Source of the DNA: a bacterium
GTDB taxonomy: Bacteria; Fidelibacterota; Marinisomatia; Marinisomatales; UBA1611
Assembly (NCBI GenBank): GCA_018645565.1
Contig: JABGWJ010000051.1
Location: 1 to 34,481, forward strand
Reading direction: 5' to 3'
DNA length: 34,481 nt
Under the pieces are notes generated by a model that saw nothing but the letters and a program-made list of their open reading frames with translations, ran no database searches and was not told where the DNA came from. Numbering within the stretch: the stretch's first letter is position 1; each line of letters starts with the position of its first letter. Shown piece by piece: positions 1 through 7,372 of this stretch. The translations under genes and the position numbers were made by a program.

Positions 1-389
1 ATAAATACAATCTTGTTTGCATTCACGATGCAGCCAGGCCTTTTGTGAGATCTTCATATATAAAAAAAACTATTGAAGCTTGTTCTGAATTTGATAGTTC
101 AATTGTAGCAGTTGCGGCCACAGACACCATTAAAAAAGTTGAAAATGAAATAATTAAAAAGACGATAGATAGAAATTATATCTGGATGGCTCAGACACCA
201 CAAACTTTTCAAAAAGAAAAACTCTTAAAGGCATTTAAACTATTTCCTCAGGTCAATATTACTGATGAAAGTATGATTATGGAACTAGCTGGTTTTACAA
301 CAAAAATAATAGAAGGAGATGCAAATAATTTAAAGATTACTCAAGCCCTTGATTGGGAATTAGTAAAATTAATAGGGGGTAAAACATAA
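1..389 (+). CDS. ispD: 2-C-methyl-D-erythritol 4-phosphate cytidylyltransferase, 3' part
   Basis: IspD couples CTP to MEP to form CDP-ME, the third step of the cytosolic MEP isoprenoid pathway. The open frame runs in from before the window (phase begins at base 3), so the N-terminal CTP-binding part is missing. Upstream of the first possible internal start (GTG at 45) the same frame reads VCIHDAARPFV, the conserved IspD substrate-binding motif, so the GTG is not the true start. Further IspD hallmarks follow: AQTPQTF and, near the end, TDESMIMELAG followed by the GDANNLKIT segment. The gene stops 2 nt before ispF, so the two are surely co-transcribed. Identification rests on these motifs together with ispF and ispE directly behind it. 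Confidence 0.93.
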   Translation, partial: KYNLVCIHDAARPFVRSSYIKKTIEACSEFDSSIVAVAATDTIKKVENEIIKKTIDRNYIWMAQTPQTFQKEKLLKAFKLFPQVNITDESMIMELAGFTTKIIEGDANNLKITQALDWELVKLIGGKT

Positions 390-391
390 AA

Positions 392-880
392 ATGGTCCGA
401 TCGGGAATAGGTTTTGATGTGCATCAATTAAAAAGTGGGCTTGATCTATATGTAGGGGGAATAAAAATTAAATCTGATTTTGGATCTTTAGGGCATTCTG
501 ACGGAGACGCTTTAATTCACGCTATTGTTGATGCCTTGCTTGGTGCGGCATGTCTTGGCGATATAGGTAAATATTTTCCCAGCAATCAGAAAAGGTGGAA
601 AGGTGTTAAAAGCGAACTATTTTTATTTGAAACAAAGAAGCTTTTATCCAATCATGGGGCTCAAATATCAAATATCGATAGTACAATCATATTACAAAAA
701 CCGAGAATAGAAAACTATCTTCCTGAAATTCGAAAAAATATATCCAACATATTAGAAATTGATGATAAAGTCGTTTCTATTAAAGCCACTACTACTGATT
801 ATTTAGGGTATGTTGGAAAATCAAAAGGTTGGAGTGTAATGTCAATTGCCACAATCAATGATTCAAATGAAATCAATTAA
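392..880 (+). CDS. ispF: 2-C-methyl-D-erythritol 2,4-cyclodiphosphate synthase
   Basis: IspF cyclises CDP-ME 2-phosphate to MEcPP with release of CMP; the family forms trimers with Zn2+ in the active site. The 162-residue length is normal. The metal ligands are visible as D9 and H11 in GIGFDVHQL and H43 in the LGHSDGDALIH segment. The DIGKYFP loop and the C-terminal KATTTDYLG motif that contacts the cytidine follow. The ATG lies 2 nt after the ispD stop. The 3' end overlaps the start of ispE, which implies translational coupling. The protein is free-standing rather than an IspDF fusion. Confidence 0.96.
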   Translation: MVRSGIGFDVHQLKSGLDLYVGGIKIKSDFGSLGHSDGDALIHAIVDALLGAACLGDIGKYFPSNQKRWKGVKSELFLFETKKLLSNHGAQISNIDSTIILQKPRIENYLPEIRKNISNILEIDDKVVSIKATTTDYLGYVGKSKGWSVMSIATINDSNEIN

Positions 881-1712
881 TATAAATTCTTATGCCAAAG
901 TAAATATTGGACTTAAGATTTTAAATAAAAGAAGCGATGGATATCATAATATCAGTACTGTTTTTCAAGAAATTGATTTATTTGATAGTATAACTATTTC
1001 AAAATCTGACGGTCCTCTAAAATTCAGTTCAAATGTAGAGTGGTTACAAAATGACCAAAATAATCTTTGTGTAATAGCATATAACTATATTAAAAATATA
1101 TATAAGATTGGTGGCGCAAACATTGTTTTAAAAAAAAACATTTCAAGGGGTAGTGGACTTGGAAGTGGTTCATCAAATGCAGCGGCCACAATGAAAGGAC
1201 TTCGAGAAATTTATAATTTGGAGGTGGCAGATAGCGAACTTATAAAAATTGGTTCGAAAATAGGCGCTGATGTACCATTTTTTATTAATGGTTCTACTCA
1301 AGTTGGTGAAGGGATTGGTGAGAAGTTAACAAGTATAAGGTCTTTAATGGATGCTCAATATTTAATAGTTACACCTAACATACCAATTGATACAAAATGG
1401 GCATATTCGCAATTTAAAAACAATTTGGATAACTGTTCTTCACCTGCTAAGTTTTCTGACTCATTTCGTGGCAAGACAATTAATCTTGATACGTTGAAGT
1501 TTTTTGAGAATGATTTTGAATCTGTTGTTTTTCCAACATATCCAGAGATTGGTGCAATAAAAAATAAGCTAATTGCTCTAGGAGCAAAGTTTGCCAGTCT
1601 GTCGGGTTCTGGCTCGACTGTGTATGGGATTTTCGATGATGATGCTAATATTGATAAAGCATTTTCTCATTTTTTTCCAAGACACAAGACATTTATCGCA
1701 CATCCTGTTTAA
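867..1712 (+). CDS. ispE: 4-diphosphocytidyl-2-C-methyl-D-erythritol kinase
   Basis: IspE is a GHMP-family kinase that phosphorylates CDP-ME at the 2-OH, the step between IspD and IspF. The N-terminus SYAKVNIGLKIL with RSDGYHNISTVF is the substrate-binding region, SGLGSGSSNAAAT is the GHMP ATP-binding loop, IGADVPFF carries the catalytic Asp, and SLSGSGSTVYGIF is the C-terminal glycine motif. The frame is open from 846 (TTG) and also has ATG at 858. I chose ATG 867 because family members begin only a few residues before the AKVN motif. This start overlaps ispF by 14 nt. The protein is 281 aa, a typical length. Three consecutive MEP genes suggest coordinated expression. Confidence 0.94.
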   Translation: MKSININSYAKVNIGLKILNKRSDGYHNISTVFQEIDLFDSITISKSDGPLKFSSNVEWLQNDQNNLCVIAYNYIKNIYKIGGANIVLKKNISRGSGLGSGSSNAAATMKGLREIYNLEVADSELIKIGSKIGADVPFFINGSTQVGEGIGEKLTSIRSLMDAQYLIVTPNIPIDTKWAYSQFKNNLDNCSSPAKFSDSFRGKTINLDTLKFFENDFESVVFPTYPEIGAIKNKLIALGAKFASLSGSGSTVYGIFDDDANIDKAFSHFFPRHKTFIAHPV

Positions 1713-1733
1713 TTAGTTGGTAAAATAAAAAAT

Positions 1734-1804
1734 TGGGGCGTCGTCTAATGGTAGGACACCTGGTTTTGGTCCAGGCAGTAGGGGTTCGACTCCCTTCGCC
1801 CCAG
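1734..1804 (+). tRNA. tRNA-Gln (anticodon TTG)
   Basis: A complete cloverleaf can be folded by eye. The 7-bp acceptor stem TGGGGCG (1734-1740) pairs with CGCCCCA (1797-1803), with G1804 as discriminator. The anticodon stem CCTGG (1759-1763) pairs with CCAGG (1771-1775) around the loop TTTTGGT, placing anticodon TTG at 1766-1768. The T-loop GGTTCGACTCC is present. The 3' CCA is not encoded and must be added enzymatically. The gene sits in the 100-nt gap between ispE and prs and is probably excised from their transcript. Confidence 0.97.
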
Positions 1805-1818
1805 CAACTAATGTAAAA

Positions 1819-2763
1819 ATGAAAAGAGAATTAAAAATATTTAGCGGTAGGAGTAACCCTGCTTTAGCTTTGAAAATTGCTGAGTCAGCTGGTTGCAACC
1901 TAGGTGATATGTCAATAAAGACATTTTCTGATGGTGAAATTTGGGTTAAATATGAAGAAAATATTCGGGGGCAAGATGTTTTTTTAATTCAATCTACGAA
2001 CGCCCCTTCTGAAAATATTATAGAATTAGCACTTATGACGGACGCTGCAGTTCGAGCGTCTGCGAGTACTGTAAATATCATTGTTCCTTATTTTGGCTAC
2101 GGCCGACAGGATAGAAAAGACCAACCACGAGTTCCGATATCATCGAGAGTAATGATTGACATTTTAACTAGTGCCGGAGCAGATAGAATAGTCACAATGG
2201 ACTTGCATTCAACTCAAATCCAAGGTTTTGCAAAAATCCCATTTGACCACCTTTATAGTAGAATGGTTTTAATGGATGCAATATCTCAATTAAAATTGAA
2301 TCCTAAAAATTCAACTGTTTTATCTCCTGATGTCGGCTCTGCCGCGATGAGTCAGGCTTACGCAAAGCGGTTGGGTATGCATTTTGCTCTTATTGATAAA
2401 AGGAGATTCGCGCCTAACCAGGCTAAAGTCAGTCATCTAATCGGTGAGCTTGAGGGGATGGATGTACTTATAATTGACGATATGATTGATACCGCAGGTA
2501 CAACTGTAGGTGCGGCAGAAGCAGCGATGAAAAAAGGTGCTAAATCTGTTTCTGCAATAGCTACTCATGGAGTTTTATCTGGGCCTGCAATCAAAAGACT
2601 GCAAGAATCTCCAATAAAAAGTTTGGTTGTGACAGACACAATTTTTATCCCAGAACAAAAAAGATTAAGTAATATGAAAATTGTAACAGTTGCTAACGTA
2701 TTTGGTGCGGCTATAAATCGCATACACAACGGTGAATCCGTTAGTGCATTATTTGAATTTTAA
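1819..2763 (+). CDS. prs: Ribose-phosphate pyrophosphokinase (PRPP synthetase)
   Basis: The enzyme transfers pyrophosphate from ATP to ribose 5-phosphate, giving PRPP for purine, pyrimidine, histidine, tryptophan and NAD synthesis. The 314-residue protein is full length. Visible motifs are the flexible ATP-binding loop YFGYGRQDRKDQP (about 91-103), MDLHSTQIQGF (127-137, metal and substrate His), catalytic K194/R195 in LIDKRR, and the PRPP loop DDMIDTAGT at 220-228. The start is the first ATG after tRNA-Gln; no clear Shine-Dalgarno precedes it. Order ispE, tRNA-Gln, prs, rplY, pth is a recurrent bacterial gene string. Confidence 0.97.
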   Translation: MKRELKIFSGRSNPALALKIAESAGCNLGDMSIKTFSDGEIWVKYEENIRGQDVFLIQSTNAPSENIIELALMTDAAVRASASTVNIIVPYFGYGRQDRKDQPRVPISSRVMIDILTSAGADRIVTMDLHSTQIQGFAKIPFDHLYSRMVLMDAISQLKLNPKNSTVLSPDVGSAAMSQAYAKRLGMHFALIDKRRFAPNQAKVSHLIGELEGMDVLIIDDMIDTAGTTVGAAEAAMKKGAKSVSAIATHGVLSGPAIKRLQESPIKSLVVTDTIFIPEQKRLSNMKIVTVANVFGAAINRIHNGESVSALFEF

Positions 2764-2778
2764 AAAGGAGAAATAGAG

Positions 2779-3447
2779 ATGGGTACATCTTATTATAAGT
2801 TAGATATTGAAAACAGAGATTCAGTTGGTAAAAAAGCAACAAAAGAAATGCGAAGAGCAGGCATGGTCCCAAGTACACTTTATTTTAAAGGGGAAAAACC
2901 GGAGAGCATTGCTGTTGAAAAATTAAAGCTATATCAAGCTCTTAAATCTGATCAGCGTATTTATGAAATAGAATTAGAAGGCGAGTCTCAGTACGTTATG
3001 GTAAAAGCAGTTCAGTATCATCCTGTTACTGATGAAATATTGCATTTAGATTTTATGCGAGTGCGAAGATCAGAAAAGATGACGATATCTGTTCCTCTTG
3101 TACTCGTTGGTAAGCCAATTGGTGTTACAGAGGGTGGTATTTTATCTCAAGCGCTTAATCAGATTGAAATAAGTTGTTTCCCGACAAATGTTCCTGAACA
3201 AATAGAAGTTAATATTGATGATATGGAGCTTAATTCTTCTATTAGTATTGCAGATGTCTCATATGATGATGAAGAAGTGGATATAATTAGCGCTGAAGAT
3301 ATAAATGTAGCTTCAATTACGGCTCCTGTAGCGGAAGAAGAAATTACCGAAGCTGATGTTGATGATTCTGTTGATGATTCTGCAGACGGCGGTGAAAAAG
3401 ACGAAAAATCTGAAGATAGTAGTGATCAAAAAGAATCTTCTGAATAA
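2779..3447 (+). CDS. rplY: Ribosomal protein L25/TL5/Ctc family, long form
   Basis: This 5S rRNA-binding protein belongs to the large ribosomal subunit. The long (Ctc/TL5) form has an N-terminal L25 beta-barrel (about 1-95, with GKKATKEMRRAGMVPSTLY and HLDFMRV) and a C-terminal TL5 beta domain (about 98-185, with PLVLVGKPIGVTEGG and FPTNVPEQIEV). The last roughly 35 residues are an acidic Asp/Glu/Ser tail containing a duplicated VDDS unit, encoded by a direct 12-bp repeat near 3357-3380. A strong AAGGAG ribosome-binding site precedes the ATG. It lies 15 nt after prs. The tail is probably disordered, and its role is not evident from sequence. Confidence 0.95.
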   Translation: MGTSYYKLDIENRDSVGKKATKEMRRAGMVPSTLYFKGEKPESIAVEKLKLYQALKSDQRIYEIELEGESQYVMVKAVQYHPVTDEILHLDFMRVRRSEKMTISVPLVLVGKPIGVTEGGILSQALNQIEISCFPTNVPEQIEVNIDDMELNSSISIADVSYDDEEVDIISAEDINVASITAPVAEEEITEADVDDSVDDSADGGEKDEKSEDSSDQKESSE

Positions 3448-3464
3448 TAAAGTCAGAATTAGCT

Positions 3465-4019
3465 TTGATTGCATTTATAGGATTGGGGAATGTTGGTGAT
3501 AAGTATAAAGAAACAAAACATAACGCTGGATTTTGGGTAATTGATGAGATGGCAAAGAGGAATAATGTCTCTTTCAAACCGGGGAAAGGTGATTACGTGA
3601 TAGCAGCAAAGACAAACAAGTTTTTTCTTGTAAAACCTACTTCAGGTATGAACCGCAGTGGAAACGCTGTTAAGCAAATAATAGATTCAAAAAAGTTGCT
3701 AGCAGAACAAATTTGTATAATTGTAGACGATGTGGACCTTCCTTTGGGTAAAATACGGATTAAACCAAAAGGTGGTGATGGTTCTCATAGGGGTTTAGAA
3801 AACATTATATATACATTGAGAACTGATAGATTCCCACGCCTTAGGTATGGTATTGGTACTGACGAGCAAATGCGGCCTGCAGAAAACTATGTGTTGAAGC
3901 CGTTTAAAAACGAAAAAGAAAAATCTTTTTCTATTGAAACAATTAAAAAAGCAGCAGACGCGTTGGATAGCTTTATTTTTAATGGTTTAAATAAGACAAT
4001 GAATACTTATAATTCTTAA
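3465..4019 (+). CDS. pth: Peptidyl-tRNA hydrolase
   Basis: Pth recycles prematurely released peptidyl-tRNA by cleaving the ester bond between peptide and tRNA. The start is a TTG at 3465 giving MIAFIGLGNVG; no ATG exists upstream in a suitable place and the family motif begins immediately. Conserved elements are GLGNVGDKY with N9, TKHNAGF with catalytic H19, KPTSGMNRSG with N63, the acidic VDDVDLPLG segment at 87-95, and GGDGSHRGL followed by FPRLRYGIG. The 184-aa length is typical. Two small departures from consensus are Val for Pro in the first glycine motif and SGMN for the usual TYMN. Confidence 0.95.
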   Translation: MIAFIGLGNVGDKYKETKHNAGFWVIDEMAKRNNVSFKPGKGDYVIAAKTNKFFLVKPTSGMNRSGNAVKQIIDSKKLLAEQICIIVDDVDLPLGKIRIKPKGGDGSHRGLENIIYTLRTDRFPRLRYGIGTDEQMRPAENYVLKPFKNEKEKSFSIETIKKAADALDSFIFNGLNKTMNTYNS

Positions 4020-4040
4020 TAATGGAGATAAAAATAAATA

Positions 4041-6224
4041 ATGCAAAATGAAAATAATTATATTTTGTTTGTGATATTATCTGGAGTGATAGCCATGGCA
4101 TTTGCTTTTTGGAAAACTTCTTGGATAAACAGACAAAAAGAAGGAAATGAGAGAATGCAATCCATAGGTAAAAGTATTGCGGATGGAGCGATGGCATTTT
4201 TACGTGCAGAGTATAGGATTCTAGCAGTTTTTGTTGTAGCAGTTGCTTTTATTCTTGGGTATGCGAATTCAGGAAGAGCCGACTCGAGCGCGCTCATATC
4301 TCTTTCTTTTATTGTTGGTGCTTCTGCATCAGGTTTAGCTGGTTTTTTAGGTATGAGAGTTGCTACAAAAGCTAACAATAGAACCACGCATGCTGCTGAA
4401 ACAAGTTTAGCTAAGGCTCTAAACGTTGCCTTTAGTGGTGGTGCTGTTATGGGTTTGAGCGTTGTTGGGCTAGGTGTTTTAGGTCTGGGTATTCTATTCT
4501 ATAGTTATAGGTCTATGGCAATTTTTAATAATGATACTTCAATGATTTTAAATGTTTTATCAGGTTTTTCATTAGGAGCTTCTTCGATTGCGCTCTTTGC
4601 AAGAGTTGGTGGTGGCATTTACACCAAAGCAGCTGATGTTGGGGCAGATTTAGTTGGGAAAGTTGAATCTGGCATACCAGAAGATCATCCGCTAAATCCT
4701 GCTACAATAGCAGATAATGTTGGTGACAATGTTGGTGATGTAGCTGGAATGGGAGCAGATCTATTTGAATCATATGTTGGTTCGATTATTGGGTCAATGG
4801 TTCTAGGTTCAACTCTTTTTGCATACGGAGCAGGGTTTGACATAAGTTTTGTTATTTTACCTCTAGTTATAGCCGGAGCAGGGATAATAGTTTCTATAAT
4901 TGGTACCTTCATGGTTTCTGTGAAAGACGGAGGAGACCCTCAAAAGGGGTTAAATCAAGGTGAGTTCGGTAGCGGTATCATAATGGTAGTAGTTATTTAT
5001 TTTTTAATAACAAGCTTGTTGCCAGAAAAGTTTACAACCCAGGAGGGTGCTGGAATCACATATGATAGCTTAGGTGTTTTCTATGCTACTATTATTGGTC
5101 TGTTTGGTGGCTTAGGTATTGGTAAAATAACAGAGTACTATACTGGAACGGGAACAAAACCTGTAATGTCTATAACCAAACAATCTATGACCGGACCAGC
5201 CACTAACATAATTGCTGGCCTAGGTATAGGAATGGAGTCCACGGCAGTTCCAATAATAATTATATCAGGAAGTATTATGGGAGCCTATCACTTTGCTGGT
5301 TTATATGGTATTGCAATGGCCGCATTAGGAATGCTAGCTAACACAGGTATCCAGCTAGCAGTTGATGCTTATGGTCCAATTTCTGATAATGCCGGAGGCA
5401 TCGCAGAAATGGCTGAGCTTCCTAAGGAAGTTCGTGAGAGGACTGATAAACTTGATGCTGTAGGGAATACTACTGCTGCTATTGGAAAAGGGTTTGCTAT
5501 TGGTTCTGCTGCTTTAACAGCGTTAGCTCTGTTTGCTGCGTTTAAAGTTAAAACGGGGATTGAAATAATTAATATTTCTGATCCGATGGTGATGGCTGGA
5601 TTGTTCATTGGTGGAATGTTACCTTTTCTTTTTTCTTCAATGGCTATGGGTGCTGTTGGGAGAGCTGCTATGGCAATGATTGAAGAAGTACGTCGCCAGT
5701 TTAAAGAAATTCCCGAATTAAAAAAGGCTCTAGAAATAATGAATCTCAAGAAAAGGGAAGATTGGTCTGAAAAAGATAATAAAGTTTATAATGATGCTCT
5801 TGGTAAGGCAGAACATGGAAAGTGCGTAGAGATTTCAACTGAATCCGCAATAAGAGAAATGCTTCTCCCTGGTCTTTTAGCTGTTGTTACACCAGTACTG
5901 GTAGGTTTTGCACCAAGGATGTTTGGCAGTAATCAAGGTCCTGAAATCCTTGGCGGATTACTTGCTGGGGTTACTGTTACTGGTGTCTGCCTGGCAATTT
6001 TTCAATCAAATTCAGGAGGGGCTTGGGACAATGCTAAAAAAATGATTGAGGAAGGTGTAGAGATAGACGGGCAAAAATTAAGCAAGGGTTCTGAGGCGCA
6101 CAAAGCTGCTGTTGTGGGTGATACAGTCGGAGATCCTTTTAAGGACACTTCTGGACCTTCATTGAATATTTTGATAAAACTAATGTCAGTAGTGTCATTA
6201 GTAATTGCACCGTTAATAAAATAA
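4041..6224 (+). CDS. hppA: Membrane-bound ion-translocating pyrophosphatase, K+-dependent, probably Na+-pumping
   Basis: This integral membrane pump, with about 16 helices, couples PPi hydrolysis to Na+ or H+ export. The 727 residues carry the substrate motif [11 protein letters not shown] (199-209), the [12 protein letters not shown] acidic loop (225-236) and the C-terminal [14 protein letters not shown] motif. Subtype residues can be read. [10 protein letters not shown] (475-484) has Ala and Gly where K+-independent enzymes have Lys and Thr, so it should need K+. DLFES (240-244) places the gate Glu three residues after Asp, as in Thermotoga Na+-PPase, not seven after as in plant H+-PPase. 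GGAG lies 13 nt before the ATG. It follows pth by 21 nt. Na+ specificity is an inference. Confidence 0.97.
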   Translation: MQNENNYILFVILSGVIAMAFAFWKTSWINRQKEGNERMQSIGKSIADGAMAFLRAEYRILAVFVVAVAFILGYANSGRADSSALISLSFIVGASASGLAGFLGMRVATKANNRTTHAAETSLAKALNVAFSGGAVMGLSVVGLGVLGLGILFYSYRSMAIFNNDTSMILNVLSGFSLGASSIALFARVGGGIYTKAADVGADLVGKVESGIPEDHPLNPATIADNVGDNVGDVAGMGADLFESYVGSIIGSMVLGSTLFAYGAGFDISFVILPLVIAGAGIIVSIIGTFMVSVKDGGDPQKGLNQGEFGSGIIMVVVIYFLITSLLPEKFTTQEGAGITYDSLGVFYATIIGLFGGLGIGKITEYYTGTGTKPVMSITKQSMTGPATNIIAGLGIGMESTAVPIIIISGSIMGAYHFAGLYGIAMAALGMLANTGIQLAVDAYGPISDNAGGIAEMAELPKEVRERTDKLDAVGNTTAAIGKGFAIGSAALTALALFAAFKVKTGIEIINISDPMVMAGLFIGGMLPFLFSSMAMGAVGRAAMAMIEEVRRQFKEIPELKKALEIMNLKKREDWSEKDNKVYNDALGKAEHGKCVEISTESAIREMLLPGLLAVVTPVLVGFAPRMFGSNQGPEILGGLLAGVTVTGVCLAIFQSNSGGAWDNAKKMIEEGVEIDGQKLSKGSEAHKAAVVGDTVGDPFKDTSGPSLNILIKLMSVVSLVIAPLIK

Positions 6225-6240
6225 AATTTAAGGAGATTAT

Positions 6241-6666
6241 ATGCGATATTACGAATTAATATATATTGTCAGTTCAAATGTTGAACGGAAAAAAAATGAC
6301 CAAGCCATGAAAGAAATTGGTGAAAAAATACAAGAAACAGGGTCAAAAATCATTAATCATATTGTTTGGGGAAAGAAAAAACTAGCTTATCCAATCAAAA
6401 ATAATACCTATGGAACTTACATGCTTGCTCATTATGAAGGCGGTGATAATGATAAGCTTCGTGAGTTTGACTCTTGGTTAAAGCTTAGTGATTTAGCTAT
6501 TCGACATATGATTGTAAAGCTAGATGGAAAACCTGACATTGTAGAAAGTCTTGAAGAAGATAAGTCTGAAAACGATACTGCTGAAAAGGGAGAAGACAAA
6601 AGCTCAGATGAAAAAAATCTAAAAAAAGAAAAAAATAAAGATGAAGAAAACAAGGAGGCTGAATAA
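6241..6666 (+). CDS. rpsF: Ribosomal protein bS6 with charged C-terminal extension
   Basis: bS6 binds S18 and 16S rRNA in the platform of the small subunit. The domain occupies about residues 1-98 ([12 protein letters not shown], then [19 protein letters not shown] and [19 protein letters not shown]). From about residue 100 the protein is almost entirely Glu, Lys, Asp and Ser, giving 141 aa; the core domain is about 100 residues. AAGGAG sits 6 nt before the ATG. It overlaps rpsR by one base. The usual ssb gene between rpsF and rpsR is absent here. Confidence 0.96.
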   Translation: MRYYELIYIVSSNVERKKNDQAMKEIGEKIQETGSKIINHIVWGKKKLAYPIKNNTYGTYMLAHYEGGDNDKLREFDSWLKLSDLAIRHMIVKLDGKPDIVESLEEDKSENDTAEKGEDKSSDEKNLKKEKNKDEENKEAE

Positions 6667-6893
6667 TGGCTTTTCAAACAAGAAGAAAATATTGCTTTTT
6701 CAAAGAAAATAATATCACAGCTGTGGATTATAAAGATGTTAAATTGTTGAAAAGGTTTACTAATGACAACGGTAAAATTATGCCACGTAGGGTAACCGGC
6801 ACTAGTGCAAAAATGCATCGAAAAGTTGTTAGTGCTATTAAAAGAGCTAGAACTATTGGTCTAATGCCATTTGTTGATAGCGGTTCTGAATAA
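6666..6893 (+). CDS. rpsR: Ribosomal protein bS18
   Basis: bS18 is the small-subunit partner of bS6 on 16S rRNA. The 75-residue protein shows the family core: [26 protein letters not shown], split here only by the reading, then [19 protein letters not shown] and the basic helix [13 protein letters not shown]. Its ATG shares one base with the rpsF stop codon (TAATG), so translation is coupled and stoichiometric with S6. The upstream AAGGAGG inside the rpsF tail can serve as ribosome-binding site. Confidence 0.96.
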   Translation: MAFQTRRKYCFFKENNITAVDYKDVKLLKRFTNDNGKIMPRRVTGTSAKMHRKVVSAIKRARTIGLMPFVDSGSE

Positions 6894-6911
6894 AAATACG
6901 GAGATTATATC

Positions 6912-7355
6912 ATGAAAGTTATTTTACTTAACGATGTCGAAAACTTAGGACTAGCTGGGGATGTTATAACCGTAAAGCCGGGGCATGCTAGGAATAGACT
7001 AATACCCCAAGGCCTAGCATTAAGAGCTTCTACTAAAAACGTCGCTGTTGCAAGTGAACGCAAGAAAGTTGCTGACACCAAACTCGAGCGTGAAAATAGC
7101 GCTTTACAGAATTTAGCTAAAAAGCTCAGCAAGGTAGAAATCACTATTGAAGTAAACGTTGGCGAAGAAGAAAAAATGTTTGGTTCTATTACAAATATAG
7201 ATATTCATAAAGAATTAGCTGCTAAGGGTTTTGATTTAGATAAAAATCAAATAACTATTAAAGATCCTATTAAGGCATTGGGTATATATCATGCAACTGT
7301 TGAAGTAGCAAAAAATATAAAATCTGATATTAAACTATATGTAATTAAGGGTTAG
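6912..7355 (+). CDS. rplI: Ribosomal protein bL9
   Basis: bL9 is an elongated large-subunit protein with an N-terminal rRNA-binding domain, a long connecting helix and a C-terminal domain. The signature MKVILLNDVENLGLAGD, with GHARNRLIPQGLA, is clear at residues 1-37. Residues about 45-75 form the Lys/Glu-rich helix. EEKMFGSITNIDIHKELAAKG to the end is the C-terminal domain. The length of 147 aa is normal. It lies 18 nt after rpsR, with GGAG about 8 nt before the ATG, and closes the rpsF-rpsR-rplI unit. Confidence 0.96.
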   Translation: MKVILLNDVENLGLAGDVITVKPGHARNRLIPQGLALRASTKNVAVASERKKVADTKLERENSALQNLAKKLSKVEITIEVNVGEEEKMFGSITNIDIHKELAAKGFDLDKNQITIKDPIKALGIYHATVEVAKNIKSDIKLYVIKG

Positions 7356-7372
7356 CGCTCTAATATTTTATA

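Noticed and set aside
45-47. GTG as the start of the first gene
   Set aside because: The frame continues upstream through the IspD motif HDAARPFV, so the gene starts before the window.
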